Shown: one piece after another, positions 7,358 to 14,598 of the stretch
Layout of the letters: each line of letters opens with the position of its first letter
Numbering within the stretch: the stretch's first letter is position 1
Source: JAICLL01 sp035252155
GTDB taxonomy: Bacteria > Planctomycetota > Planctomycetia > Pirellulales > JAICIG01
Direction: 5' to 3'
Assembly (NCBI GenBank): GCA_035252155.1
Contig: DATFDL010000576.1
Location: 1 to 19,605, forward strand
DNA: 19,605 nucleotides
Notes under the pieces: model-generated
What the model was told of the DNA's origin: nothing
Database searches by the model: none
The model's input: the letters and a program-made list of their open reading frames with translations, nothing else
Position numbers and translations under genes: made by a program

Positions 7358-7516
7358 GGTGGCTGGGGCAGAAGCCGGCCGGCTTGTTCGCCGCACCGCA
7401 GTGTCGGCGCGTTCGGCCGGCGATGCCCCGGCAGATGGCGACGCCGCCGGGGCATCGCCGCGGCTCGCGTCTTTTGACGAGTCAAGCGCCCGAGGCGCGG
7501 CTCTGCCCCAGCCACC
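7358..7516. repeat. Composite palindromic element before the ABC permease
   Basis: The outer arms are a perfect 15-bp inverted repeat, GGTGGCTGGGGCAGA (7358-7372) with its complement (7502-7516). Inside lies a second perfect 15-bp stem, 7418-7432 with 7446-7460, around a 13-nt loop. The element is 159 bp and fills most of the 200-bp gap between the VWA gene and the permease. Long terminal inverted repeats with no ORF of their own fit a MITE-like or REP-type intergenic element. A transcription-ending role for the VWA gene is also possible. Confidence 0.85.
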
Positions 7517-7526
7517 GTCCGTGTGC

Positions 7527-7540
7527 CATACTAGAGTATC
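7527..7540 (+). promoter_or_regulatory. Possible -10 box (CATACT) close to the permease start
   Basis: CATACT (7527-7532) lies eight bases before ATG 7541, and no Shine-Dalgarno lies between them. The spacing resembles the possible leaderless arrangement at 2275. This is weak positional evidence only. Confidence 0.25.
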
Positions 7541-8422
7541 ATGTCGCTCCAGACCGAACAGACCGATCGCCGGTCCGCCGAGGCCGGCGTTGCCGATGAG
7601 CCGAACGACTTGCCGCTGACCGTCATCGAGCCGGAAAGCGGCTGGCAAGCGGTGCGCTGGACCGAGCTGTGGCGCTATCGCGAGCTGCTCTATTTTCTGG
7701 CCTGGCGCGACGTCAAGGTGCGCTATAAACAGACGTTGCTCGGCGCCGCCTGGGCGATGCTTCAGCCGACCTTGATGATGGTGGTCTTCACGCTCGTGCT
7801 CCAACGGCTGGCGCACGTGTCTTCGGGCGATGGGCCCTATCCGCTGTTCGTTTACGCCGGCCTGGTGGCCTGGAGCTTTTTCGCCACCGCTGTGGCGGGC
7901 GCGGCCCAAAGCGTGGTAAACGCCGAGCGACTGATCACCAAGGTCTATTTTCCGCGGCTGGCCATTCCGCTGGGGGCGATCGCCGCGGCACTGGTCGATT
8001 TTCTATTGGCCTGCCTGGTGCTGGTGGCCTTGATGATCTATTACCGGCAACCGGTCGGCTGGGGCCTGCTGGCGGCGCCCGTCGCGGTGCTGTTGCTATT
8101 GCTGGCGGCATTGGCTTTCGGGGCGGCGCTGGCCGCGCTTAATGTGGCCTATCGCGACGTCCGCCATGCCTTGCCGTTTTTGTTGCAGCTCTGGCTCTTC
8201 GCGACGCCGAGCGTTTACCTTAACGATGCAGCGTCCGGGCGGTTCAACTGGCTGGCGCTCAATCCGCTCGACGGATTGGTCGCATATTTTCGGTCCGCCG
8301 TGCTCGACCTGCCCTTGCCCTGGGGGCGGTTGGCTTATCCGGCGATTGTAATACCCATCGCGCTGGTGGCCGGCTGCCTCTATTTCCGCCGCGTCGAAGA
8401 CTCGTTTGCCGACATCATTTGA
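7541..8422 (+). CDS. ABC-2 type polysaccharide export permease (Wzm-like)
   Basis: The product is a 293-residue inner-membrane permease of the O-antigen/capsule/teichoic-acid exporter family, which moves lipid-linked polysaccharide out of the cytoplasm. Family features are the amphipathic entry ELWRYRELLYFLAWRDVKVRYKQT, the immediately following LGAAWAMLQPTLMMVVFTLVL segment, about six hydrophobic helices, the loop VYFPRLAIPLGA, and the ending LNPLDGLVAYFRSAVL. The first ~35 residues are a polar extension beyond the usual ~260-residue family length. Such permeases need a Wzt-type ATPase, usually encoded next door; none is present here. The next gene, 13 nt downstream on the same strand, is a methyltransferase, which fits glycan modification. 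ATG 7541 is the first good start after the palindrome. Confidence 0.9.
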   Translation: MSLQTEQTDRRSAEAGVADEPNDLPLTVIEPESGWQAVRWTELWRYRELLYFLAWRDVKVRYKQTLLGAAWAMLQPTLMMVVFTLVLQRLAHVSSGDGPYPLFVYAGLVAWSFFATAVAGAAQSVVNAERLITKVYFPRLAIPLGAIAAALVDFLLACLVLVALMIYYRQPVGWGLLAAPVAVLLLLLAALAFGAALAALNVAYRDVRHALPFLLQLWLFATPSVYLNDAASGRFNWLALNPLDGLVAYFRSAVLDLPLPWGRLAYPAIVIPIALVAGCLYFRRVEDSFADII

Positions 8423-8435
8423 CTCAGGCCAGCGC

Positions 8436-9098
8436 ATGCTCATTTTCTTGCGACGATCGGTGGCGGCGCCCGCCAAAACGCTCAAACAGAGTTGTGCCCG
8501 AGGGGCGTTGGCGATACGGCGACGGCGGGCCGCTCAAACACTGAAATCGTTCGGCCGGCCGATGCGGCTGCATCTGGGCTGCGGACCGAATTATCTGCCG
8601 GGCTGGGTTAATATCGACGGCAACCGTGAGCTGCCCCGATTCGACCTCTGCTGGAACTTGGAAGACGGCTTGCCGGTGCCCGACGCGAGCTGCGATCGAA
8701 TCTACTCGGAACATGTGCTGGAGCACTTGTCGGTCGATCACGCGGTTGCCCTCTTGAAGGAGTGCCACCGCGCCTTGGCGCCGCGAGGCGTGATGCGCAT
8801 CGCCATGCCGTCGCTGGAGAATATCGTCGCCAAATACTCTTCACCCGATTGGAAGAACCAAGATTGGCTAACGTGGCCCGCCTTCCAAAGCATCGCCACC
8901 CGCGCCGAGATGATCAACGTCTCGTTCCGTTGGTGGGGGCATCAATGGCTCTATGATCGCGAGGAGCTGCACCGCCGGCTGAGCGAAGCGGGCTTTGGCG
9001 AAATTGCCGACGTCGAGTGGGGCGTCAGCCGCCATGACGGCCTGAGCGGGCTAGAAACGCGCCGCGACTCGCTCTTAATCTGCGAGGTTATGTCGTAG
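8436..9098 (+). CDS. Class I SAM-dependent methyltransferase, probably acting on a glycan
   Basis: The product is 220 residues from ATG 8436, which lies 13 nt past the permease stop. A TTG at 8406 would overlap the permease and is less likely. After a basic leader (RRSVAAPAKTLKQ...RRRRAAQ) comes motif I, LHLGCGPNYLPGWVNID (from residue 45), the SAM-binding glycine loop with the acidic strand-2 end. DLPVPDASCD-like sequence and YSEHVLEHLS (motif post-I/II region) follow, then LAPRGVMRIAMPSLE (motif III). This is the predicted methyltransferase type often found in polysaccharide loci. Tight spacing to the Wzm-like gene suggests co-transcription and modification of the exported polymer, but the substrate is inferred from context alone. 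The stop codon lies inside the inverted repeat at 9092. Confidence 0.85.
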   Translation: MLIFLRRSVAAPAKTLKQSCARGALAIRRRRAAQTLKSFGRPMRLHLGCGPNYLPGWVNIDGNRELPRFDLCWNLEDGLPVPDASCDRIYSEHVLEHLSVDHAVALLKECHRALAPRGVMRIAMPSLENIVAKYSSPDWKNQDWLTWPAFQSIATRAEMINVSFRWWGHQWLYDREELHRRLSEAGFGEIADVEWGVSRHDGLSGLETRRDSLLICEVMS

Positions 9099-9183
9099 AA
9101 CGGAATTCATTCCGTTCCCCTTCCGCGAAGTGCAATAATTTCCATCACCGATTCCGCAAACGGAATAAATTCCGTTCTACGAC
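9092..9183. terminator. Inverted repeat between convergent genes (likely bidirectional terminator)
   Basis: The arms GTCGTAGAACGGAAT (9092-9106) and ATTCCGTTCTACGAC (9169-9183) are perfect complements. Each arm is also followed or preceded by its own small palindrome (GAACGGAAT-TC-ATTCCGTTC on the left, AACGGAAT-AA-ATTCCGTT on the right). The left arm includes the methyltransferase stop codon TAG (9096-9098), and the right arm ends one base before the stop of the convergent gene at 9185. The position fits a shared terminator, although there is no clear poly-T tail. Confidence 0.75.
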
Positions 9184-9184
9184 G

Positions 9185-10843
9185 CTATTCGTCCTCGAAT
9201 TCGGCGTCGGGGCGGATCGATCGATACCAGGCCTTCCAAACCGGAATGATTTCGGGCCGCGTGCTCTTGCCGGTGCCGGCAAATTTGCGGCTGATGAACC
9301 GCAGCGCCTCGTCGGCGGCCAAATAAATCTGCGGATCTTCGTCCTTGAGCGCTTCGATCAACAACGGCACGTCGTCCAGGTTGCGCGTGCGGCCGATCAC
9401 GCGCAGGGCCGCGGCGCGGGCCTCGGGCGATTTGTCGCGAGCCATGGCCCGGAGCTTTTTCTGAACGTCGCTCAGATGGTCTTCTTCGTTCACCAGGCTC
9501 TGCTGCTCCAACCCCTCCAATAGCCGTTCGAGTTCGGGATCGTCCGAGCTTGTTTCGGTCATCTTCGAGAGTAGCTCCATGGCGGGGCCGCGCAGCGGCT
9601 TGGCCTGCACGCGCCCGGCCCGCAGCTCGATCTCGGCGGCGTTGTCGGGCAGCCCGCGCCCGCCCGTCAGCAACCCGCCTCCGAAGCTCTTGGCCTTTTC
9701 GATGCTCTTCTTCATCGAACGCAGCAGGAACAAGATTCCGAAGGCGGTATCGGCCTGGGCGTGCTCCCACGGCTCACTCCGCCAACTACCATCCTTGCCC
9801 TGGGTCTTGGCAAGGTAGGCATAGCCCTCGTCGTACCAATGGTTGTCCTTTTCGTTAAAAAGCTCTTCGCGGACGCTGCGATATCGCTCGAGCGCATAGA
9901 GATAATAGTGCGTCCATTCCTTGGGGTCGATGCGGCCGTTGTTGCGCAGCCAGCCCTCGCCGCGGTCGAGCGTCTGCATGACCTGACCTTGGCTGATCGC
10001 CTGGGTGCGCGGGCGCTCGTCTTCCGTGGCGACGCGCCGCAGCGCGGCGGGCCTCTTAGGATCGCGCTTTTCGGGCTGGGGAAAAATCCGCAGATATTGT
10101 GCGCTCAGACCCAGGCTGCCCATGGCCGCGGGCGACAAACTTACCTTGAGCGGCGGCTCTTGCTTGATCAGGCTAAAACTGCCCGGATCGGCCGCCTGGT
10201 ACGCGAAGCCGCCCGAGGGGTCTTGGGTGCGCATCATCCAGTTGGTGACACTCTCCCACGCGGCGAGCGGCGTGTCGAGACCGGAATTGGCGGCGGCCCA
10301 CAGGCCCAAGACGCCATACTGAGTCATCGACGTGTCGCCGATCGACTTATTCAGGTAGCCCCATCCTCCGTGCGGCTTCTGCACGCTGAGCAGAAACTGC
10401 GCGAGCTTCTCCTTCTCTTCGCGGAAATCTCTCGGGCTGACCTCGAACAGGAAGATGAGCGAAATTCCGGCGTTGTAAACCTGGTATTCGCCGACCGTCG
10501 CGAAATTGTTGGCAATTCCCTTGCGAACCTCGTCGATGGCTTCGACCACCTTCGGATGGTTGCGTCCCTTTTCGTCGCCGTACCACTTGATCATGCACAT
10601 GCCGACCAAGGCTTTGGCCCCAAACATGCCGTTGAAACCGTGCGTCGCGCGGAGCTCGCCTTCCGGCACGGGCTGTTCGAGATAGGCGATTGCCTTGGCG
10701 ACAACTTTTTTGACTTCGGGGCTTTCAGGGCCCAAGGCCCGCGCCGGCGGAGCCAAGACCGCCTGGCCGGCCGTGACGGCGGCCAAGACACCCGCCAAAA
10801 AAACACCGCGCCGCCGCGGCGGCATGGCCAGAAAAGCGGACAT
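9185..10843 (-). CDS. Secreted prenyltransferase/squalene-oxidase repeat protein with C-terminal HEAT domain
   Basis: The product is 552 residues from ATG 10843. An internal ATG at 10825 gives a cleaner signal peptide (MPPRRRGVFLAGVLAAVTAG, ending ARALG). The middle resembles alpha/alpha-toroid repeats of prenyltransferase/terpene cyclase type, with QW-like motifs QKPHGGWGY, QDPSGGFAY and TQGKDGSW, and HAQADTAFGILFLLR. The DXDD acid motif of squalene-hopene cyclases is not seen, so cyclase activity is doubtful; a binding or structural role is more likely. The last ~130 residues are HEAT-like (SPEARAAALRVIGRTRNLDDVPLLIEALKDEDPQI) and end with VWKAWYRSIRPD, reminiscent of the W-rich segment after the HEAT repeats in the two VWA proteins. 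The gene follows DUF1501 by 75 nt on the same strand and is probably in that operon. Confidence 0.85.
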   Translation of the reverse strand: MSAFLAMPPRRRGVFLAGVLAAVTAGQAVLAPPARALGPESPEVKKVVAKAIAYLEQPVPEGELRATHGFNGMFGAKALVGMCMIKWYGDEKGRNHPKVVEAIDEVRKGIANNFATVGEYQVYNAGISLIFLFEVSPRDFREEKEKLAQFLLSVQKPHGGWGYLNKSIGDTSMTQYGVLGLWAAANSGLDTPLAAWESVTNWMMRTQDPSGGFAYQAADPGSFSLIKQEPPLKVSLSPAAMGSLGLSAQYLRIFPQPEKRDPKRPAALRRVATEDERPRTQAISQGQVMQTLDRGEGWLRNNGRIDPKEWTHYYLYALERYRSVREELFNEKDNHWYDEGYAYLAKTQGKDGSWRSEPWEHAQADTAFGILFLLRSMKKSIEKAKSFGGGLLTGGRGLPDNAAEIELRAGRVQAKPLRGPAMELLSKMTETSSDDPELERLLEGLEQQSLVNEEDHLSDVQKKLRAMARDKSPEARAAALRVIGRTRNLDDVPLLIEALKDEDPQIYLAADEALRFISRKFAGTGKSTRPEIIPVWKAWYRSIRPDAEFEDE

Positions 10844-10918
10844 AGAAACGTTCCGGGTTCGAGGAAAAGAGCTTCTTGGATCGTACCGCCCGGATTTCCC
10901 GGCGACAAGGCTACTCTC

Positions 10919-12328
10919 TTACACGATCTCCTGAATTACCCGCCCTTGAATTTCGGTCAGCCGCTCCTTGCGACCCAGGTGCAGGTAGCTCAGCGCGTCT
11001 TGATCGAGCCCAAGCAGGCGCAGAATGGTCGTGTGGACGTCGCGAAAGTGATAAGGGCTTTCGACCGCCCGTAGGCCGATTTCGTCAGTCGCGCCCACCG
11101 CTTGGCCGCCGCGCACGCCTCCCCCGGCCATCCACAGCGAGAAGCCCAAATTGTGATGATCGCGCCCCTTGCCTCCCTGGGCCTCGGGCGAACGGCCGAA
11201 TTCGCCGCCCCACACCACCAGCGTCGAATCGAGCAAGCCGCGCCGCTTAAGATCAACCAACAGCCCGGCGATTGGCTGGTCGGTTTGGGCCGCCAATCGC
11301 TGATGGTTCTCCTCGATGTCGTTGTGGGCATCCCACTGCATGTTGCCCGCCCCGCCCCCGGAAACCACCACCGTAAACCGCACGCCCCGTTCGACCAACC
11401 GCCGGGCCAGCAGGCAGCGGCGGCCGTAGTCGTCTGTCGGTTCGCGGCCGATGCCGTACAAGTCGAGCGTCGCGTGCGTCTCGCGCCGCAGATCGAACAC
11501 CTCGGGCGCCTCGCTCTGCATTCGGAAGGCTAGGTCATAAGCACCGATCCGGGCGCTCAGCTCATCGTCGGCCGCTTCGAGATTCGCGCGATTGAGGTCG
11601 CGAATCAGCTCGATGGTCTGCCGCCGCTCGTCACGATTCACGCCGGCCGGCAGGGCGAGATTGCGCAGCGGACGCTCGCCCGATCGCAACATCGTCGGCT
11701 GATAGACGGCCGGCAAAAATCCGTTGGCATACATCGGCTGGCCGGCTTCCAACGCCCCATGATGGTCGGGCATGACCACATAGGAGGGCAGCGAGTCGCT
11801 CTCGGAACCCAGTCCGTAAACCACCCACGAACCCATGCTTGGAAACCCCGGCATGGTGCGCCCGCTGAAGAGCTGATATTGGGCGGCCGAGTGGACCACC
11901 ATGTCGCCGTGGCACGAACGCAGCACGGCGAGATCGTCGACGCACTGCGCCAAGTTCGGAAACAAATCGGAGACTTCAATTCCGCTTTGCCCGTAACAGC
12001 GAAACTGCCGCTTGCTGCCCAGCAGCCGGGCGTCTTTGGCAATGAACTGGTACTTGGCTTGGCCAAACTGGGCTGGCCGCGGCTGGCCGTCGAGCCGGTT
12101 GAGCAGCGGCTTGGGGTCGAACGTTTCCAGATGGCTTGGCCCGCCGGCCATGAACAAAAAGATGACCGCTTTCGCTTTGGCCTCGGCGCGATGCGGCGGC
12201 TTGGGCGTCAGCGGCCCGACCGCCTGGGCCTGCTCGGCGTCGATCAGCGCCGCCAAGGCCAATGAGCCGAAGCCGCAGAAGGCCCGTTCGATGAACTCGC
12301 GGCGGGTGGTCGTCGGGCGGACGTGCAT
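10919..12328 (-). CDS. DUF1501 family protein with Tat-type signal
   Basis: The product is 469 residues. The N-terminus TTTRREFIERAFCGFGSLALAALI is a twin-arginine export signal, so the folded protein is probably sent across the cytoplasmic membrane. Family landmarks of DUF1501, a sulfatase/alkaline-phosphatase-superfamily-like fold, are VIFLFMAGGPSHLETFDPKP, VLRSCHGDMVVHSAAQYQLFSGR, WGGEFGRSPEAQGGKGRDHHN and HTTILRLLGLD. The molecular function of the family is not established. ATG 12328 begins two bases after the TGA of the upstream DUF1549/1553 gene; a TTG at 12334 would overlap that stop. The arrangement implies translational coupling. DUF1549/1553 plus DUF1501 is the classic planctomycete gene pair, presumed to work together on a common extracytoplasmic substrate. 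Confidence 0.95.
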   Translation of the reverse strand: MHVRPTTTRREFIERAFCGFGSLALAALIDAEQAQAVGPLTPKPPHRAEAKAKAVIFLFMAGGPSHLETFDPKPLLNRLDGQPRPAQFGQAKYQFIAKDARLLGSKRQFRCYGQSGIEVSDLFPNLAQCVDDLAVLRSCHGDMVVHSAAQYQLFSGRTMPGFPSMGSWVVYGLGSESDSLPSYVVMPDHHGALEAGQPMYANGFLPAVYQPTMLRSGERPLRNLALPAGVNRDERRQTIELIRDLNRANLEAADDELSARIGAYDLAFRMQSEAPEVFDLRRETHATLDLYGIGREPTDDYGRRCLLARRLVERGVRFTVVVSGGGAGNMQWDAHNDIEENHQRLAAQTDQPIAGLLVDLKRRGLLDSTLVVWGGEFGRSPEAQGGKGRDHHNLGFSLWMAGGGVRGGQAVGATDEIGLRAVESPYHFRDVHTTILRLLGLDQDALSYLHLGRKERLTEIQGRVIQEIV

Positions 12329-12330
12329 CT

Positions 12331-14322
12331 TCAATCGACGTACAAAAAGGCGTTCAGATTCAACATGGCCAGGGCAAGCTCGCGCAGCGACCCCGCGCGC
12401 AGAAAGTTGTGGGCGCGGGCGGCTTCGGCCTCGTTCGGCAGCCGGCTGGCGACCAGGCGAAAGGCTAGCGCAATCTGGCGATCAGGCTCCGAACCGGCCT
12501 CGCGTAGCAGCCGCTCGGCCAAGGCATCGGCCAACTCGTTGGCAAGTTGCCCGTTGAGCAGCTCCAGGGCCTGCGGGGCGTGCGTGCTCGACTCACGGCG
12601 GGCGCAACTCGTCTGAGCGTCGGGCTGGTCGAAAACTTCCATGAACGGCAGCCGCAGGTTGCGCTTGGCCAGCAGATAGATCGACCGGCGAAAATGCTCT
12701 TGGCGGTCCGCCGTCACACTCCACTGCGAGGGCTTATACAGCAGATTGACCAGGTCGCTCTCGACCGGCGTCACCACGCTGGCACCGCCGGCCTTGAGAT
12801 TCAGTTTGCCCGACACGGCCAACATCGCATCGCGGATTTCCTCGGCCTGCAAGCGGCGGCGGTTCGCCCGCCAGAGCAAGCGATTGCTGGGATCGACGGC
12901 CAAGGCGTGGGACGCGTCGGCCGAGCTTGCCGCCTGGCGATAGGTATTGCTCAGCACGATCAACCGGTGCAACGATTTCAGCCGCCAGCCGCCGGCGACA
13001 AAACGATTGGCCAACCAATCGAGCAGCTCCGGGTGGCTGGGCGGATCGCCGTTTACGCCAAAATCATTGGGCGTATCGACCAATCCGCACCCAAAATGAT
13101 TTTGCCACACCCGGTTGACGATCACGCGGGCCGTCAGCGGATGCCCGGGCGAGGTGAGCCACTCGGCCAGCCGCGCGCGGGCCGCCGGCGTGTCGGCCGG
13201 CAGTTCGGCCGCGCCTTCGGGCAGAAGCACGCCCAGCACTCGCATCCCCACCGGCTTGATCGGTTGATTCCAATTGCCACGCTGCAAAACGTGAATCGCT
13301 GTGCGCTCGGCCGCTCGATCCTCGACGGTACAGATCGTGGGCAGCGGCGGCGGCAACTGCGCCTCAAGCTCTTTGAGCTGCGTCTCCAGCGCCTCGCGAG
13401 TTTCGCCGCCCGCCGTGCCGAGCGACTTGGAGATTTGTTTCATCTCGGCCTTGATCTGATCGGTGCGCGCCTGCCAGGCAGTCACTTGCTCGGCATCGAC
13501 CAGTGGAACGTTGCGTTCGTGAGTCGCCGCCAAAAAGGCTTCAAGCTGGTAATAGTCCTTCTGCCGAATAGGATCGAACATGTGATCGTGGCAGCGGGCG
13601 CAGCCCACCGTCAGCCCCAGAAAGACCGAGCTGATGGTGTTGGTCATTTCGGTGAGCACTTCGTTGCGGCTGCCGGCCACTTCTTGATTGCCGGCGTTGC
13701 GCCGCACCGGACCCAGCCGATGAAAACCGGCCGCGATCAGCATGGTCGGATTGTCGGGCGCCAGCTCGTCGCCCGCCACCTGCTCGCGAACGAACTGGTC
13801 GTAGGGCTTGTCGGCATTGAGCGAGTCGATCACATAGTCGCGATACCGCCATGCACCGGGCAGGTAATTGTCGTACTCAAACCCCTCGGTCTCGGCGTAC
13901 CGCACCACGTCGAGCCAGTGCCGTGCCCAGCGCTCGCCGTAGTGCGGGCTGGCCAACAATCGCTCGACCAACGTCTCATACGCATTTGGCGAGGGATCGT
14001 GGACGAACGCCTCGACTTCTTCGGGCGACGGAGGTAGGCCCGTCAGATCGAAGCACAGCCGGCGGATGAGGGTCGTGCGATTGGCCGGGGGCGCCGGCCG
14101 CAGCCCGGCTTCATGCAGTCGGGCCAGTATGAAGGCGTCGATCTCGGTGGCGAGCCACGCCTGGTCGGCAGGGGCATCGAACACCGGTGGCTGTGGATCG
14201 CCGCGCGGCACGAGCGACCAGTGACCGCGATCGGCAGCGTCGTACACCGGCTCGTCGGCAAGACCGAACGACGCTGCCCACCAACCGGTGAACAGCCACA
14301 TTAAGCCGGCACGCCAAGACAC
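12331..14322 (-). CDS. DUF1549 / DUF1553 (PSCyt2-PSD1) domain protein
   Basis: The product is 663 residues with a signal peptide (WRAGLMWLFTGWWAASFGLA). The DUF1549 half (about residues 40-270) contains LIRRLCFDLTGLPPSPEEVEAF, HYGERWARHWLDVVRYAETEGFEYD and a CxxCH site, C241-A-R-C244-H245, followed by DHMFDPI. The middle has a coiled-coil-like stretch (QIKAEMKQISKSL...ETQLKELEAQL). The DUF1553 half has LAEWLTSPGHPLTARVIVNRVWQNHFGCGLVDTPNDFG and LHRLIVLSNTYRQAA. The single CxxCH could bind heme or a metal, but this is not shown for the family. Many relatives carry an extra N-terminal cytochrome-c domain (PSCyt1), and this protein lacks it. It is the first gene of the apparent operon with DUF1501. 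Confidence 0.95.
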   Translation of the reverse strand: MSWRAGLMWLFTGWWAASFGLADEPVYDAADRGHWSLVPRGDPQPPVFDAPADQAWLATEIDAFILARLHEAGLRPAPPANRTTLIRRLCFDLTGLPPSPEEVEAFVHDPSPNAYETLVERLLASPHYGERWARHWLDVVRYAETEGFEYDNYLPGAWRYRDYVIDSLNADKPYDQFVREQVAGDELAPDNPTMLIAAGFHRLGPVRRNAGNQEVAGSRNEVLTEMTNTISSVFLGLTVGCARCHDHMFDPIRQKDYYQLEAFLAATHERNVPLVDAEQVTAWQARTDQIKAEMKQISKSLGTAGGETREALETQLKELEAQLPPPLPTICTVEDRAAERTAIHVLQRGNWNQPIKPVGMRVLGVLLPEGAAELPADTPAARARLAEWLTSPGHPLTARVIVNRVWQNHFGCGLVDTPNDFGVNGDPPSHPELLDWLANRFVAGGWRLKSLHRLIVLSNTYRQAASSADASHALAVDPSNRLLWRANRRRLQAEEIRDAMLAVSGKLNLKAGGASVVTPVESDLVNLLYKPSQWSVTADRQEHFRRSIYLLAKRNLRLPFMEVFDQPDAQTSCARRESSTHAPQALELLNGQLANELADALAERLLREAGSEPDRQIALAFRLVASRLPNEAEAARAHNFLRAGSLRELALAMLNLNAFLYVD

Positions 14323-14369
14323 GTTTGTTCGCTCCGAAGGTTCAACGAATACTGATTATCGACTCGAAG

Positions 14370-14513
14370 TCTGATCGGTTTCGACGACTAAAACCGGTAA
14401 TTGCGGGAACAGGCATGTGGCACAGCCGCCCTCGGCTGTGCATCGCCGACGAAGTCGGCGTCGCCGCCCAGCCGAGGGCGGCTGGTCCACATGCCGCGTT
14501 TGAATGTCAAACA
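14370..14513. repeat. Dispersed palindromic element, copy B
   Basis: This is the second copy of the element at 41-183. Arms 14415-14438 and 14469-14492 pair at 22 of 24 positions (ATGTGG, 2-nt mismatch, then a 16-bp perfect stem). Within each arm CAGCCG...CGGCTG can also fold on itself, and the centre holds CGCCGAC/GTCGGCG (14444-14460). This gives a possible three-stem cruciform. It sits in the 276-bp gap between the divergent DUF1549 gene and the gene at 14599; I see nothing else firm in that gap. Confidence 0.85.
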
Positions 14514-14598
14514 CCCTATGTCTCATGATAGCCGATCCCACGCGAAACGGTTATCTTGATGATACACCGGGGCGTCTCTTACACGCGAGGACGATGCC

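Noticed and set aside
10808..10823. GC palindrome near the start of the prenyltransferase-repeat gene
   Set aside because: It arises from proline and arginine codons in the signal region; short and expected in this composition.
9185..10843. Squalene-hopene cyclase
   Set aside because: QW-like motifs are present, but the DXDD catalytic motif is not seen and the C-terminus is HEAT-like.
9761..11074. 437-residue plus-strand ORF spanning the prenyltransferase-repeat and DUF1501 genes
   Set aside because: It crosses the gap between two well-supported minus-strand genes and has no recognisable domain; it is an antisense shadow.
12547..14037. 496-residue plus-strand ORF opposite the DUF1549/1553 gene
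   Set aside because: Shadow frame of a GC-rich gene. The minus-strand product carries clear family motifs; the plus-strand product has none.
12331..14322. Cytochrome c on the basis of CxxCH
   Set aside because: Only the DUF1549-embedded CxxCH is present; there is no cytochrome c fold or distal methionine context, so heme binding is left open.
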